Made by a program: the position numbers and the translations under genes. Below the pieces are notes generated by a model, which saw nothing but the letters and a program-made list of their open reading frames with translations, had not been told where the DNA came from and ran no database searches. This document shows, one piece after another, positions 1 through 9,806 of a stretch of DNA of 64,000 nt (its first letter is position 1; each line of letters begins with the position of its first letter). The DNA is from Variovorax sp. N23 (GTDB lineage: Bacteria; Pseudomonadota; Gammaproteobacteria; Burkholderiales; Burkholderiaceae_C), in contig NZ_JAOOPY010000010.1 in assembly GCF_025486315.1 (NCBI RefSeq), forward strand, positions 62,001-126,000, written 5' to 3'.

Positions 1-390
1 TTTTCATGTTGCGAGGTCTTCGCGGCGCCTCTGCGGTGCCGCGTTGAAATCCCGAGGCGATTCTCCTCCTCCTCCCTCCCTCCCCTCCTTCGCGTCGGGG
101 CGCCTCGCAACATTTTTGTCTCTCCCGACGGGCCCGTTCAGGGCTCGTCGTCTTCCTCCTCACGCCGCTCCCGTTCTCATCGCGCCATGGATGAGGGCCG
201 TGTCGCGGCGGCGTTCGGAATGCCCCGGGGGCTTCCGCGGGGAAGGTCCTGAAGCGCCGCGCCTCGCCGAATACAATGCCCGGTGCTGCGCGTAGGCCCC
301 CTGCCGCGCGCCGTGGCCGCCCCATCGCGGCCACGCCGGCGCGAACCCGGTCCGCGCTCTTCCCACCTCTCTCTTCTGCTGGAGACTCTC
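1..390. other. Non-coding leader upstream of yajC
   Basis: No convincing gene is visible in these 390 bases. Short open frames here lack a ribosome binding site and have arginine/proline-rich compositions typical of out-of-frame GC-rich DNA. In related genomes tgt usually precedes yajC, so the region probably lies just downstream of tgt and carries the yajC-secD-secF promoter, but no clear -35/-10 pair was found. Confidence 0.5.
21..43 (+). terminator. Possible hairpin terminator of an upstream gene
   Basis: The arms CGCGGCGCC and GGTGCCGCG pair over 9 bp with one G-U pair around the 5-nt loop TCTGC. Only a weak TTGAAAT tail follows, so a factor-independent terminator is possible but unproven. 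The stem lies close to the left window edge, where an upstream gene would end. Confidence 0.3.
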
Positions 391-723
391 TTGTTCATTT
401 CCTCTGCTTTCGCCCAGACCGCACCGGCCGCTGCCGCGGGCGGCGACATGTTGTCCTCGCTGGGCAGCATGCTGCCGCTGGTGCTCATGTTCGTGGTGCT
501 GTACTTCGTCATGATCCGCCCCCAGATGAAGCGCCAGAAGGAAGCGCGGGCCATGATCGAAGCCCTGGCCAAGGGCGACGAGGTCGCCACGGCCGGCGGC
601 CTGCTGGGCAGGATCACGTCGCTGGGTGACCAGTACCTCGGCCTCGAGATCGCGAATGGCGTGGAAGTGAAGATCCAGCGTACCGCCGTGGTCCAGGTGC
701 TGCCCAAGGGCGCCATCAAGTAA
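391..723 (+). CDS. yajC: Preprotein translocase subunit YajC
   Basis: YajC is the small membrane partner of SecDF in the Sec translocon. The product is 110 residues, the normal family length. It has one membrane segment at about residues 27-42, followed directly by the basic stretch MIRPQMKRQK typical of YajC, then a small cytoplasmic domain (GDEVATAGGLLGRI). A TTG start was chosen because GGAG lies 6 nt upstream and it gives the canonical N-terminus FISSAFAQ; a longer frame starting further upstream would add an arginine-rich tail that the family lacks. secD begins 41 bp downstream, so the three genes form one operon. Confidence 0.93.
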   Translation: MFISSAFAQTAPAAAAGGDMLSSLGSMLPLVLMFVVLYFVMIRPQMKRQKEARAMIEALAKGDEVATAGGLLGRITSLGDQYLGLEIANGVEVKIQRTAVVQVLPKGAIK

Positions 724-764
724 GTTTTGTCAGTCCATGCGGCACTGCCGCACAAAGCGCGATC

Positions 765-2648
765 ATGAACCGTTACCCGGTGTGGAAGTACGCGATCATC
801 GTGATCGTGCTGCTGGTGGGGCTCGTCTATGCCCTGCCCAATTTCTTCGGCGAGGCCCCTGCGGTGCAGGTGTCGCCTGCCAAGGCGACCGTGAAGGTCG
901 ATGCCGGCACGCAGGCCCGCGTGCAGGAGGCGCTCAAGGCGGGCGGCCTGACGCCGGACATGCTGACGATGGACGCCACCTCGGTGCGCGCCCGCTTCGC
1001 CAGCACCGACGACCAGCTCAAGGCGCGTGACGTCCTGCAGCGTGCGCTGGTGCCGGACGCCAGCGACCCACCCTACGTGGTAGCGCTCAACCTGGTGTCG
1101 CGTTCGCCGACCTGGCTGACGGCGCTGCATGCCTTCCCGATGTACCTGGGCCTCGACCTGCGCGGCGGCGTCGATTTCCTGCTGCAGGTCGACATGAAGG
1201 GCGCCATCGACAAGCGGGCCGAGTCCTTCGCCGGTGACCTTCGCACCGGCCTGCGCGACAAGAACATCCGCGGCAGCGCCGTGAGCCGCAACGGCCAGAC
1301 GATCGAAGTCCGCTTCCGCGATGCGGCCAGCCTCGACGCCGCCAAGCGGCTGGTGCAGGACCAGTTCCCGGACCTCGCCACCGTCGACAGCCAGGAGGGC
1401 AGTGACTGGAAGCTGACGGCCTCCATCAAGCCCGAGGCGGCCCTGCGCCTGCAGGACGCGGCGCTCAAGCAGAACATCACCACGCTGCACAACCGGATCA
1501 ACGAACTCGGCGTGGCCGAGCCGGTGATCCAGCAGCAGGGCATCGACCGCATCGTCGTGCAGTTGCCCGGTGTGCAGGACACGGCCAAGGCCAAGGACAT
1601 CCTGGGCCGCACCGCCACGCTCGAGATGCGCCTGGTCGACGAATCGACCGAGGGCCGCGCGGCGGAGCTGGGCAACGGCCCGGTGCCCTTCGGCTCGGAG
1701 AAGTTCCTGGACCGCGAAGGCCGCGCCGTCATCGTCAAGAAGCAGGTGCTGGTCACCGGCGAGAACCTGACCGACGCGCAGCCCGGCTTCGACTCGCAGA
1801 CCCAGCAGCCCAAGGTCGACCTGACGATGGACGCCAAGGGCGGCCGCATCATGCGTGACGTGAGCCGCGACAACTTCAGGAAGCGCATGGCCATGCTGAT
1901 CTTCGAGAAGGGCAAGGGCGAAGTGCTCACGGCCCCCTCGATCAACGGCGAACTGGGCAATCGCTTCCAGATCTCCGGCTCGATGAGCGTGGTGGAAGCC
2001 AACGACCTCGCGCTGCTGCTGCGCGCCGGCTCGCTGGCCGCGCCGATGGAGATCATCCAGGAACGCACCATCGGCCCGAGCCTGGGTGCCGACAACATCG
2101 ACAAGGGCTTCAAGAGCGTGATGTACGGCTTCATCGCCATCATGGTCTTCATGTGCGCCTACTACGCGCTGTTCGGCGTGTTCTCGTCGATCGCGCTGGC
2201 GGTCAACCTGCTGCTGCTGGTGGCCATCCTGTCGATGCTGCAGGCCACGCTCACCCTGCCGGGCATCGCCGCCATGGCGCTGGCCATCGGCGTCGCCATC
2301 GACTCCAACGTGCTCATCAACGAGCGCGTGCGCGAGGAACTGCGCAACGGCGCCTCGCCGCAGGCGGCCATCCACGCCGGCTACGACCGCGCCTGGGGCA
2401 CCATCCTCGACTCGAACGTGACGACCCTGATTGCAGGCGTTGCCCTGCTGGCCTTCGGCTCCGGCCCGGTGCGCGGCTTCGCGGTGGTGCACTGCATCGG
2501 CATCGTGACCTCGATGTTCTCGGCCGTGTTCTTCTCGCGCGGCCTGGTGAACTTCTGGTACGGCGGCAAGAAGAAGCTCAAGACCGTGTCCATCGGCACG
2601 GTGTGGCGGCCCAAGACCGACGGCACGGCCGTGGTCGAATCGAAATAA
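765..2648 (+). CDS. secD: Protein translocase subunit SecD
   Basis: SecD works with SecF to pull secreted proteins across the inner membrane using the proton motive force. The 627-residue protein has an N-terminal membrane anchor (about residues 8-26), the conserved motif GLDLRGGVDFLLQVD after it, a large periplasmic P1 region, and a C-terminal five-helix membrane bundle with the RND-type motif GVAIDSNVLINERVREE. It lies between yajC and secF (12 bp gap), the standard arrangement. Length and motifs are intact. Confidence 0.97.
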   Translation: MNRYPVWKYAIIVIVLLVGLVYALPNFFGEAPAVQVSPAKATVKVDAGTQARVQEALKAGGLTPDMLTMDATSVRARFASTDDQLKARDVLQRALVPDASDPPYVVALNLVSRSPTWLTALHAFPMYLGLDLRGGVDFLLQVDMKGAIDKRAESFAGDLRTGLRDKNIRGSAVSRNGQTIEVRFRDAASLDAAKRLVQDQFPDLATVDSQEGSDWKLTASIKPEAALRLQDAALKQNITTLHNRINELGVAEPVIQQQGIDRIVVQLPGVQDTAKAKDILGRTATLEMRLVDESTEGRAAELGNGPVPFGSEKFLDREGRAVIVKKQVLVTGENLTDAQPGFDSQTQQPKVDLTMDAKGGRIMRDVSRDNFRKRMAMLIFEKGKGEVLTAPSINGELGNRFQISGSMSVVEANDLALLLRAGSLAAPMEIIQERTIGPSLGADNIDKGFKSVMYGFIAIMVFMCAYYALFGVFSSIALAVNLLLLVAILSMLQATLTLPGIAAMALAIGVAIDSNVLINERVREELRNGASPQAAIHAGYDRAWGTILDSNVTTLIAGVALLAFGSGPVRGFAVVHCIGIVTSMFSAVFFSRGLVNFWYGGKKKLKTVSIGTVWRPKTDGTAVVESK

Positions 2649-2660
2649 GGGGCGCAGGCC

Positions 2661-3614
2661 ATGGAATTCTTCCGCATCCACAAGACCATCCCGTTCATGC
2701 GCCACGCCAAGGTGCTGAACATCATCTCCTTCGTGACCTTCGCGCTGGCGGTGTTCTTCCTGGCCCACCGCGGGCTGCACCTGTCGGTGGAGTTCACCGG
2801 CGGCACGGTGATGGAGGTCGCCTACCAGCAGTCGGTCGATGTCGGCAAGGTCCGCGAGACGGTCGGCAAGCTCGGCTATGCCGACGTACAGGTCCAGAAC
2901 TACGGCACCTCGCGCGACGTGCAGATCCGCCTGCCGGTGCAGAAGGGCCAGTCCTCGGCGCAGCAGGGCGCGCAGGTGATGGAAGCGCTCAAGGCGGTCG
3001 ACCCGACCGCCGTGCTGCGCGGCAACGAGTTCGTCGGCCCGCAGGTCGGCGAGGAACTCACCACCAACGGCATCAAGGCGCTCGCCATGGTGGTGGTCGG
3101 CATCATGATCTACCTGGCCTTCCGCTTCGAATGGAAGTTCGCCCTCGCCACCGTGCTGGCCAACCTGCACGACGTGGTCATCATCCTGGGCTTCTTCGCC
3201 TTCTTCCAGTGGGAGTTCTCGCTGGCGGTGCTGGCGGCGGTGCTGGCGGTGCTGGGCTACTCGGTGAACGAGTCGGTCGTGATCTTCGACCGCATCCGCG
3301 AGAACTTCCGGCGCTACCGCAAGATGAGCACGGTCGAGACGATCGACAACGCGATCACCTCGACCATCAGCCGGACCATCATCACCCACGGCTCCACGCA
3401 GCTCGTGGTGCTGTCGATGTTCTTCTTCGGCGGCCCGACGCTGCACTATTTCGCGCTGGCGCTGACCATCGGCATCTGCTTCGGCATCTATTCGTCGGCC
3501 TTCGTGGCGGCGGCGATCGCCATGTGGCTGGGCGTCAAGCGCGAGGACCTGATCAAGGCGCCGCCCAAGCGCGACGGCGACCCGGACGATCCGAACGCCG
3601 GCGCCACCGTCTGA
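2661..3614 (+). CDS. secF: Protein translocase subunit SecF
   Basis: Partner of SecD in the Sec motor. The 317-residue protein has a first membrane segment near residues 18-35, the periplasmic motif SVEFTGGTVMEV, and a C-terminal bundle with GYSVNESVVIFDRIRENFR, the conserved SecF region with the Asp-Arg pair used in proton-driven movement. The start follows the secD stop by 12 bp with GGGGCGCAGG upstream. It ends the yajC-secD-secF operon. Confidence 0.97.
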   Translation: MEFFRIHKTIPFMRHAKVLNIISFVTFALAVFFLAHRGLHLSVEFTGGTVMEVAYQQSVDVGKVRETVGKLGYADVQVQNYGTSRDVQIRLPVQKGQSSAQQGAQVMEALKAVDPTAVLRGNEFVGPQVGEELTTNGIKALAMVVVGIMIYLAFRFEWKFALATVLANLHDVVIILGFFAFFQWEFSLAVLAAVLAVLGYSVNESVVIFDRIRENFRRYRKMSTVETIDNAITSTISRTIITHGSTQLVVLSMFFFGGPTLHYFALALTIGICFGIYSSAFVAAAIAMWLGVKREDLIKAPPKRDGDPDDPNAGATV

Positions 3615-3750
3615 TCGACCGCGACGTGGTCAAATCGACCCTTCCCCATACGCCGTTCGGGTAGCCGAGCATGGTGCGCACTTGTGCAGCGCCTCAGACC
3701 CGGGCAAGCTCGCAGGGTCCGATGACGTTTACTTGCAATCCTGACTTTTC

Positions 3751-6114
3751 ATGAGTACTGCGCGGCCTCACGCCATCTCCCTGCAAATCGCGCGCGAAAC
3801 GCGTGAGCGCTTCGTCTCCGCCACCGTCGCGGCGATCGAACCGACCGAGCAGGCGATCCGCGAGCGGCTCACGGCGGCGGCCAACCAGATGGGCAGCGCC
3901 AGGGACATGCAGAACTGGCGCGACGATTTCCTGGCCTTCCAGGGCCAGGGCGCGCGCTGGGTGACGGCCTCGCAGGTGGCCTGGCGCAAGACGCTGGGCG
4001 TGGCGATCGCCACCGGCAACGCCAATTCGCTCCGGCTGGAGCTGATGGGCGACGATGTCGTCGAAACCACCATCCTTTCCTCCCGGCTGGCGCAGGCCAT
4101 TCAGGGCAAGGCGAATTTCGAGATCAACGACCTGCGCCTGCGCGTCCAGCATCTGGAAGACGGCGTCGAACTCGACAGCAAGGACGTGCTGCGGCCCGAG
4201 GCGTTCGCCAAGGTACTGGTCGAGCAATGGCTGGCGGTCGGGCTGACGCGCGTGCTCTGGGTCCGCTTGCAGGATGTGATCGAGCGCAAGATCGCCGAGG
4301 CCACGGCCGAGGCCTACAAGGCGGCCAACACCTACCTGATCGACAGGGGCGTCATGCCCGAGATCGATCTCAAGAACTTCGTGAAGCGCACCGGCGGGTC
4401 CGGTTCCGGGGCCATGCCGCTGGGGGGCGGCAGTGGCGGCGGCTTCCACGGTGCGCAGGGGGCCACCGGTACGCAGCATTTCACGCCGGGCATGGGCGGT
4501 GGCGGCATGACGGGCACTCTGCAGGGACGCGCGTCGGGCGGGAGCGCGGCTGGCGGCAACACGCTGGGCGCCACCGGCGGCACGCCGCTGCTCATGGCCC
4601 GCCAGCGCGCCCAGGGCGTGCTGATGAACCTCAAGCGCTTCGTCACCGCCCGCATCGGCGGCGACTTCTCGCAGCAGCGCGGGTCTGCCGGCTCGGGCGG
4701 CGCGGCCGGCGGCGGCGGTGGCATGCTGGTGCCACAGGCCTTCGCCGCCGCCATCGCCGACGCCGGCGCCGCCTACCAGGCCGCGTCGTCCCAGTACGTG
4801 GTGGGCAACGATGCGACCGCCCTGCAGCACAGCGCGGCCGACCTGCGCCGCCGCAGCAGCGAGCTCAAGCGCCGCGCGCCGACCACGGCCGACAAGGCCA
4901 CGGTCGAGATCGTCGCGCTGATGTTCCAGGCCATCCTGGCCGAGGAGCGCATTCCTTTCTCGGCGCGCGTCTGGTTCGCGCGCCTGCAGATGCCGGTCTT
5001 GCGGGTGGCGATCGCCGAGCCCGAGTTCTTCGGCACGCTGCAGCACCCGGCGCGCATGCTGATCGACCGCATGGGCTCGGTCGTGATGGGCTTCGACGCC
5101 GCCGCCATCTCGGGCAGCGCGCTCGAAGGCGAGATCCGCCGGGTGGTGCAGGTCATCGAGCAGTACCCCGAAACCGGCCAACGTGTCTTCAAGCTGGTGT
5201 TCGACGAATTCGTCGCCTTCCTCAACAAGTACCTGACGCAGAGCGACACCACGCAGCGCGTGATGAGCGTGGCGCAGCAGGTCGAGCAGAAGGAGACGAT
5301 GGCGATCCAGTACACCATCGAGTTGCGCAAGATGCTCAACGACATGCCGGTGCGCGACGAGATCCGCGAGTTCCTGTTCAAGGTGTGGGCCGAGGTGCTG
5401 GCCATCGCCGCGCTCAAGTACGGCGCACAGGACGACCAGACCGTCACGCTCAAGCGCGCGGCGTCCGAGCTGGTGTGGGCCGCCAGCGCCAAGCCCAACC
5501 GCAACGACCGCACCCGCGTCATCCAGGACCTGCCCAAGCTGCTGCAGCGCCTGCGTGCCGGCATGGCGCTGCTGGGCATCGTCGGCGACCCGCAGGAGGC
5601 GCACATCAAGACCATCGGCGCCACCCTGTCCGATGCCTTCATGTCCAAGACCGAGGCGATCCCGCAGGCCAAGATCGAGGCCATGGCGGTGCGTCTGGCC
5701 AACCTCGAGGACTTCGTCAGCGACGAGGGCACCGGCGACCTGCCGCTCGACGCCGCCAGCATCGAACTGCTGCTGGGGGTGGATGCCGCATCGATCGAGG
5801 TGGTGCCGGACACGGGCGTCAAGGTCGAGGAAGACATGCTGGCGTGGGCCCACGAACTGCAGGTCGGCAACTGGTTCATGCTCGACCACAACAACCGGGC
5901 CAGCCAGGTGCAGTTCGTCTGGCGCAGCGCGCGCAAGCAGCTGCATCTGTTCGCCTCGGCCGATGGCCGCAGCTTCCTGATCCAGGCCGGTCGCCTGGCG
6001 TCCTACCTGCAGGCGGGCCTCTTGGTGCCGGCCGAGGAAGAGACGCTCACGGTGCGCGCCACGCGCGAGGCGCTGGCCAAGCTCGACGCCAACCCCGAGC
6101 GTCTGCTGGATTGA
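3751..6114 (+). CDS. DUF1631 family protein
   Basis: A 787-residue cytoplasmic protein matching the DUF1631 family of beta- and gammaproteobacteria, whose function is unknown. It is mostly helical, with no signal peptide or membrane segment. A long glycine-rich, low-complexity linker (about residues 213-285, with runs such as GGSGSG and GMGGGGM) separates an N-terminal third from the conserved C-terminal region, which contains EIRRVVQVIEQYPETG and KLVFDEFVAFLNKYL. It stands alone downstream of secF and converges with smg. Family assignment is confident; no activity can be read from the sequence. Confidence 0.85.
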   Translation: MSTARPHAISLQIARETRERFVSATVAAIEPTEQAIRERLTAAANQMGSARDMQNWRDDFLAFQGQGARWVTASQVAWRKTLGVAIATGNANSLRLELMGDDVVETTILSSRLAQAIQGKANFEINDLRLRVQHLEDGVELDSKDVLRPEAFAKVLVEQWLAVGLTRVLWVRLQDVIERKIAEATAEAYKAANTYLIDRGVMPEIDLKNFVKRTGGSGSGAMPLGGGSGGGFHGAQGATGTQHFTPGMGGGGMTGTLQGRASGGSAAGGNTLGATGGTPLLMARQRAQGVLMNLKRFVTARIGGDFSQQRGSAGSGGAAGGGGGMLVPQAFAAAIADAGAAYQAASSQYVVGNDATALQHSAADLRRRSSELKRRAPTTADKATVEIVALMFQAILAEERIPFSARVWFARLQMPVLRVAIAEPEFFGTLQHPARMLIDRMGSVVMGFDAAAISGSALEGEIRRVVQVIEQYPETGQRVFKLVFDEFVAFLNKYLTQSDTTQRVMSVAQQVEQKETMAIQYTIELRKMLNDMPVRDEIREFLFKVWAEVLAIAALKYGAQDDQTVTLKRAASELVWAASAKPNRNDRTRVIQDLPKLLQRLRAGMALLGIVGDPQEAHIKTIGATLSDAFMSKTEAIPQAKIEAMAVRLANLEDFVSDEGTGDLPLDAASIELLLGVDAASIEVVPDTGVKVEEDMLAWAHELQVGNWFMLDHNNRASQVQFVWRSARKQLHLFASADGRSFLIQAGRLASYLQAGLLVPAEEETLTVRATREALAKLDANPERLLD

Positions 6115-6119
6115 GGGGC

Positions 6120-6134
6120 GCCGGCCAGGCCGGC
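6120..6134. other. Inverted repeat between convergent genes
   Basis: GCCGGC-CAG-GCCGGC forms a 6-bp stem with a 3-nt loop in the 29-bp gap between the DUF1631 gene and smg. No T-run follows on either strand, so it may only slow or pause transcription from both sides. Confidence 0.3.
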
Positions 6135-6143
6135 AGCGCTCAC

Positions 6144-6659
6144 TCAGTGCGCGATGCGGCCTTCGCGCCCGTCGCAGAGTTCGTCGAGCACCAGTGCATC
6201 GGGCTCGATGCCGCTGCTCCAGTGCACCATCAGCAGGATGATCTTGAGTTCGTCCAGCGCCATCGGCTGCTCGGACGTGGCCATGGCGCGTTCGATCACG
6301 ATCTCGCGCAGCGCACCCGACAGCACGCCCGCTGCCTCGAGGAAATGGATGAAGCCCAGGCACTCGGCGCCAAGGTGGTCCTGCTCGGCGGCGGAATAGA
6401 TGCGCATCGCGCCGGGCGAGGGGGGGCGCACGCTGTCGGCGGGGGCGCGAAGCCCGATCGTCACCTCCGACGCATCGACACCGCGCTCCAGCGGCAGGCC
6501 CTGCGTCACCGCGCTGAGTTCGTCGAGCCATTGCAAGGCGGCACGGATCTCGTCGGCCTCGAAGCCATGCGCGCTGAGCTTGCGGCTCAGTTGCTCGGGT
6601 TCGGGACACGCATCGCCGCGCCAGTAGTTTTCGTAGACGAACACGAGCACTTCAAACAT
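6144..6659 (-). CDS. smg: Smg family protein (DUF494)
   Basis: A 171-residue member of the Smg/DUF494 family, named for its position near dprA and def; its biochemical role is unknown. The start MFEVLVFVYENYW is the canonical family N-terminus. The C-terminal half carries IEPDALVLDELCDG, also typical. The longer frame upstream would overlap dprA with a composition unlike the family, so the internal ATG was chosen. It lies 79 bp downstream of dprA on the same strand. Confidence 0.92.
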   Translation of the reverse strand: MFEVLVFVYENYWRGDACPEPEQLSRKLSAHGFEADEIRAALQWLDELSAVTQGLPLERGVDASEVTIGLRAPADSVRPPSPGAMRIYSAAEQDHLGAECLGFIHFLEAAGVLSGALREIVIERAMATSEQPMALDELKIILLMVHWSSGIEPDALVLDELCDGREGRIAH

Positions 6660-6738
6660 GGGTTCAATATAGCCCAGCGATGGCGCTGCGCCCGTGCTGT
6701 TGCGCGGATGCTGCGCATTCTGCGGCGTCGACCGTGCT

Positions 6739-7887
6739 TCAGCCGCGTGCCTGGCGCTGGAAGAGGCCGCCGGGCAGGCGGGCCACATGATCGGCCAGTT
6801 CGAGTTCGAGCAGCAGCGCCTGCAGCCGCGCGGTGCTCTCGCCGGTGCGCGCCACGAGTTCGTCGAGGCCGACCGGATCGAAGCCCAGCGAGGCCAGCAA
6901 GGCGACCGCCTCGGGCGGCACGGTGAGGGGGTGGTGCGGCGTGCTCGCGGTCGATGTCACGGCGGCTTCGTCCGTCGGCAGCTCCTCCAGCACGTCGTGC
7001 ACCGACTCGACCAGCTTGGCGCCCTGGCGGATCAGCGCGTGGCAGCCGCGCGACTGCGGCGAGTGGATCGAGCCGGGGATGGCGAACACTTCGCGCCCCT
7101 GCTCGGCCGCCATGCGGGCCGTGATGAGCGAGCCGGAAGCCAGCGCGGCCTCGACCACCAGCGTGCCGCGGGTCAGACCCGAAATGATGCGGTTGCGCCG
7201 CGGAAAGTTCTGGTTCAGCGGCGGTGTGCCGAGCGCGAACTCGCTGACGATCAGCCCCTGCGCCGTGATGCGGTGCGCCAGCGCGCGATGGCGCGCGGGG
7301 TACACGCGGTCCAGGCCGGTCCCCACCACCGCCACGGTGGCCAGCCGGCCGGGCGCGGCGGCGGCACCGTCGAGCGCGCCCTGGTGCGCCGCGCCGTCGA
7401 TGCCCAGCGCGAGGCCCGACACGATCGGAAGACCGGCCTCGACGAAGGCGCGTGCGAAGGCCTTCGCATTGGCCTCGCCCTGCGGCGTCGGGTTGCGGCT
7501 GCCGACGATGGCCAGGCTCCGGCCCAGCTGGGTGAGGTCGAAGTCCGCCGCGCCGAGCAGGTAGAGCAGCACCGGCGGATCGGCGGTCTCGAGCAGCGAC
7601 GTGGGATAGGCGGCGTCGCCCAGCGTCACCAGACGCCGCACCGCGCCGTCGGGCTCGACCTCCTGGAGCCAGCGCAGCGTCAGGTCGATCTGTGCGGCCA
7701 GGCCCTCGGGCGCCTGCCGCAAGGCGGCGGCCTGGGCCGGCGTCACGATCTCGCGCAGGGCCGCAGCCGGTTGCCGGAAGATGTTCTCCGGCAGGCCGAA
7801 GGCCGCCAGCAGTCGGCGCGCCGCGGCGTCGCCGATGCCCGGCGTCAGCGTGAGCCGAAGCCAGTCGGCAAGTTCGTCGCGGTCCAC
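6739..7887 (-). CDS. dprA: DNA-processing protein DprA
   Basis: DprA binds incoming single-stranded DNA during natural transformation and loads RecA. The 382-residue protein has an N-terminal helical SAM-like region (TPGIGDAAARRLLAAFG), a central extended Rossmann fold with IVGSRNPTPQGEANA, SGLALGIDGAAHQGAL and FPRRNRIISGLTRGTLVVEA, and a C-terminal winged-helix-like domain (ALLASLGFDPVGLDELVART). All hallmark motifs are intact. It lies between the LysM gene (26 bp away) and smg and is probably co-transcribed with both. Confidence 0.96.
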   Translation of the reverse strand: MDRDELADWLRLTLTPGIGDAAARRLLAAFGLPENIFRQPAAALREIVTPAQAAALRQAPEGLAAQIDLTLRWLQEVEPDGAVRRLVTLGDAAYPTSLLETADPPVLLYLLGAADFDLTQLGRSLAIVGSRNPTPQGEANAKAFARAFVEAGLPIVSGLALGIDGAAHQGALDGAAAAPGRLATVAVVGTGLDRVYPARHRALAHRITAQGLIVSEFALGTPPLNQNFPRRNRIISGLTRGTLVVEAALASGSLITARMAAEQGREVFAIPGSIHSPQSRGCHALIRQGAKLVESVHDVLEELPTDEAAVTSTASTPHHPLTVPPEAVALLASLGFDPVGLDELVARTGESTARLQALLLELELADHVARLPGGLFQRQARG

Positions 7888-7913
7888 GTGGACGCGTCAG
7901 CTCAGAACGGTTC

Positions 7914-9122
7914 TCAGGGGTTGACGAGCAGGTCGCCGACCTTCGGCGTGTCGCTGATCTCGAGCACCAGCGCATACGAGACCCGGTCGAAGGGGCGGAA
8001 CACCATCAGCAGGCCGATGCGTTCGTTCGGCAGCTTGAGCGTTTCCTTGGCGCCACCGGTCTTGTCGACGATGGTCTCGCCGTTCTTCAGAATGGCCAGC
8101 ACGTGGCCGTTCTCGATGCCGTCGCGCAGCCCCTTGTTGATGGCCACCACCTGGTTCTGCGCCGCGAACTGCACCGCGTTGCCGTAGACCGAGACGATGC
8201 GCCCATCGAACGCGGTCGTCGGCGCATGGGGCGCGTAGCTGAGCAACTGGCGGGCCGGCTCGGGCAGCAGGCGGTCGCCGGCGCGCATTTCCTCGCGAGC
8301 GGCCACGATGTCGATGGTCGCGGGCACGACGGTGGTCAGCTCCTTGCCGCCCTCCATCGAGCGCTCGGTCGATTCGCCGCGCTGCAGCTGCGCCTTGCCG
8401 AGGTACTGGGCCTCGTAGCCCAGGATCTCGCCGGTGCCCGGGTCCTGCAGCGGGGTGGCGTTGCGGAAGATGCGGAAGGTCTTGATGGGGCCGGCCGTCT
8501 CGACCAGGGGCGAATTCACCTCGCCACGGGCATAGGCGCGGTCGCCGCGGGCCAGCAGCACGCGGCCGTCGTTGCCCGCCACGATGCGGGGCGCGGTCAG
8601 CAGCGTTCCCTCGTCCACCACGATGGGCTCGCTCAGGAAGGGTTCGATCAGGGCCGGGTTCAGCGTCGGCAGCGCCATGCCGGAGAGGGATTCGTAGCGG
8701 GTGCGCGGCGACAGCCGGATCGTCTGGTCGCCGCCGCCCATGCCGCCGCGCCGGGTGCTCAGGCGCGCCCGGCCGCCGGTCTTGTCGAGGTAGAGCACCT
8801 GGCCCGGGTAGATGCGGTGCGGGTTGCTGATCTCGCCCATGTTCATGCCCCACAGCTCGGGCCAGCGCCACGGGCTGCGCAGGTAGAGGCGCGAGATGGC
8901 CCACAGCGTGTCGCCGGACTTGATGGTGTATTCGTCCGGCGCGTTCGGTGCGAGTTCGGCGAGGGGAACGCCCGTCTGGGCCGTCTGCTGCGCGGTGGCG
9001 CGCTGCTGCGGGGTGACGGGGTAGTTCTGCGCCAGCGCCGTGCTGCCGAAACCGATCGCCGCGAGGGTCGCCAGCGTTGTGAGGACGGCCGGCCGGCGGC
9101 GATGGATGCGGAGTGTGTTCAT
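7914..9122 (-). CDS. LysM peptidoglycan-binding domain protein
   Basis: A 402-residue exported protein with a signal peptide (about residues 14-32, ending ALAQ) and one LysM domain at about residues 52-100 (YTIKSGDTLWAISRLYL, then NPHRIYPGQVLYL). LysM binds the glycan strands of peptidoglycan. The remaining 300 residues are a conserved but functionally unassigned periplasmic region. The start was set at the ATG that gives a proper signal peptide; the frame remains open far upstream but would overlap def. It diverges from def and leads the LysM-dprA-smg unit. Confidence 0.9.
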   Translation of the reverse strand: MNTLRIHRRRPAVLTTLATLAAIGFGSTALAQNYPVTPQQRATAQQTAQTGVPLAELAPNAPDEYTIKSGDTLWAISRLYLRSPWRWPELWGMNMGEISNPHRIYPGQVLYLDKTGGRARLSTRRGGMGGGDQTIRLSPRTRYESLSGMALPTLNPALIEPFLSEPIVVDEGTLLTAPRIVAGNDGRVLLARGDRAYARGEVNSPLVETAGPIKTFRIFRNATPLQDPGTGEILGYEAQYLGKAQLQRGESTERSMEGGKELTTVVPATIDIVAAREEMRAGDRLLPEPARQLLSYAPHAPTTAFDGRIVSVYGNAVQFAAQNQVVAINKGLRDGIENGHVLAILKNGETIVDKTGGAKETLKLPNERIGLLMVFRPFDRVSYALVLEISDTPKVGDLLVNP

Positions 9123-9284
9123 GGTTGGTTCGATGGTCACGCAGTCGCCGCGCCGGGCGTACGAATCCTCACAATTTGCAACGAATTTTGCGCTGAAGCC
9201 CTTGAATGGGCAACGCTTATCGCGTCTGGCGGCGCCGGCACGGCTTGGAATTGGCGAAAATAGCCACAATCTCCTTCCCGTTTC

Positions 9285-9806
9285 ATGGCCAAAAGAACCA
9301 TCCTGAGCTTCCCCGACCCGCGCCTGCACACGGTAGCCAAGCCCGTGCAAGGCGTGGACGCGCGCATCAAGGCGCTGGTCGCCGACATGCTCGAAACCAT
9401 GTACGACGCCAAGGGCATCGGCCTGGCGGCGACGCAGATCGACGTGCACGAGCGCCTCGTCGTCATCGACGTTTCGGAAGAGCGCGACGAGCCGATCGTC
9501 CTGATCAACCCCGACATCGTCTGGGCCAGCGACGAGAAGGTGCTCAACGAAGAGGGCTGCCTGTCGGTCCCCGGCATCTACGACGGCGTGGAGCGTTCCA
9601 CCGCTGTCCGCGTGACGGCGCTCGATGCCGACGGCGAGCTCCAGACCCTCGAGGCCGACGGCCTGCTGGCGGTCTGCATCCAGCACGAACTCGACCACCT
9701 GCTGGGCAAGGTCTTTGTCGAATACCTGTCGCCGCTCAAGCGCAACCGCATCAAGAGCAAGCTGCTCAAGCAGCAGCGCGAGGAACAACGGGACGCGGGG
9801 CGGTGA
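9285..9806 (+). CDS. def: Peptide deformylase
   Basis: Removes the formyl group from the N-terminal methionine of new proteins using a bound metal (usually Fe2+). The 173-residue protein shows all three family motifs: [15 protein letters not shown] (metal-ligand cysteine) and HELDH (two metal-ligand histidines and the catalytic glutamate). It opens the def-lipoprotein-fmt-azlCD unit; its stop codon overlaps the GTG start of the next gene. Confidence 0.97.
   Translation: MAKRTILSFPDPRLHTVAKPVQGVDARIKALVADMLETMYDAKGIGLAATQIDVHERLVVIDVSEERDEPIVLINPDIVWASDEKVLNEEGCLSVPGIYDGVERSTAVRVTALDADGELQTLEADGLLAVCIQHELDHLLGKVFVEYLSPLKRNRIKSKLLKQQREEQRDAGR

Noticed and set aside
177..3446. A 1089-codon open frame on the minus strand opposite yajC-secD-secF
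   Set aside because: Its product is rich in His, Arg, Asp and Gln with no domain, the usual mirror of GC-rich genes; the plus-strand SecDF motifs are unambiguous.
3694..6609. A 971-codon minus-strand frame opposite the DUF1631 gene
   Set aside because: Composition and lack of motifs mark it as a shadow; it also crosses smg in another frame.
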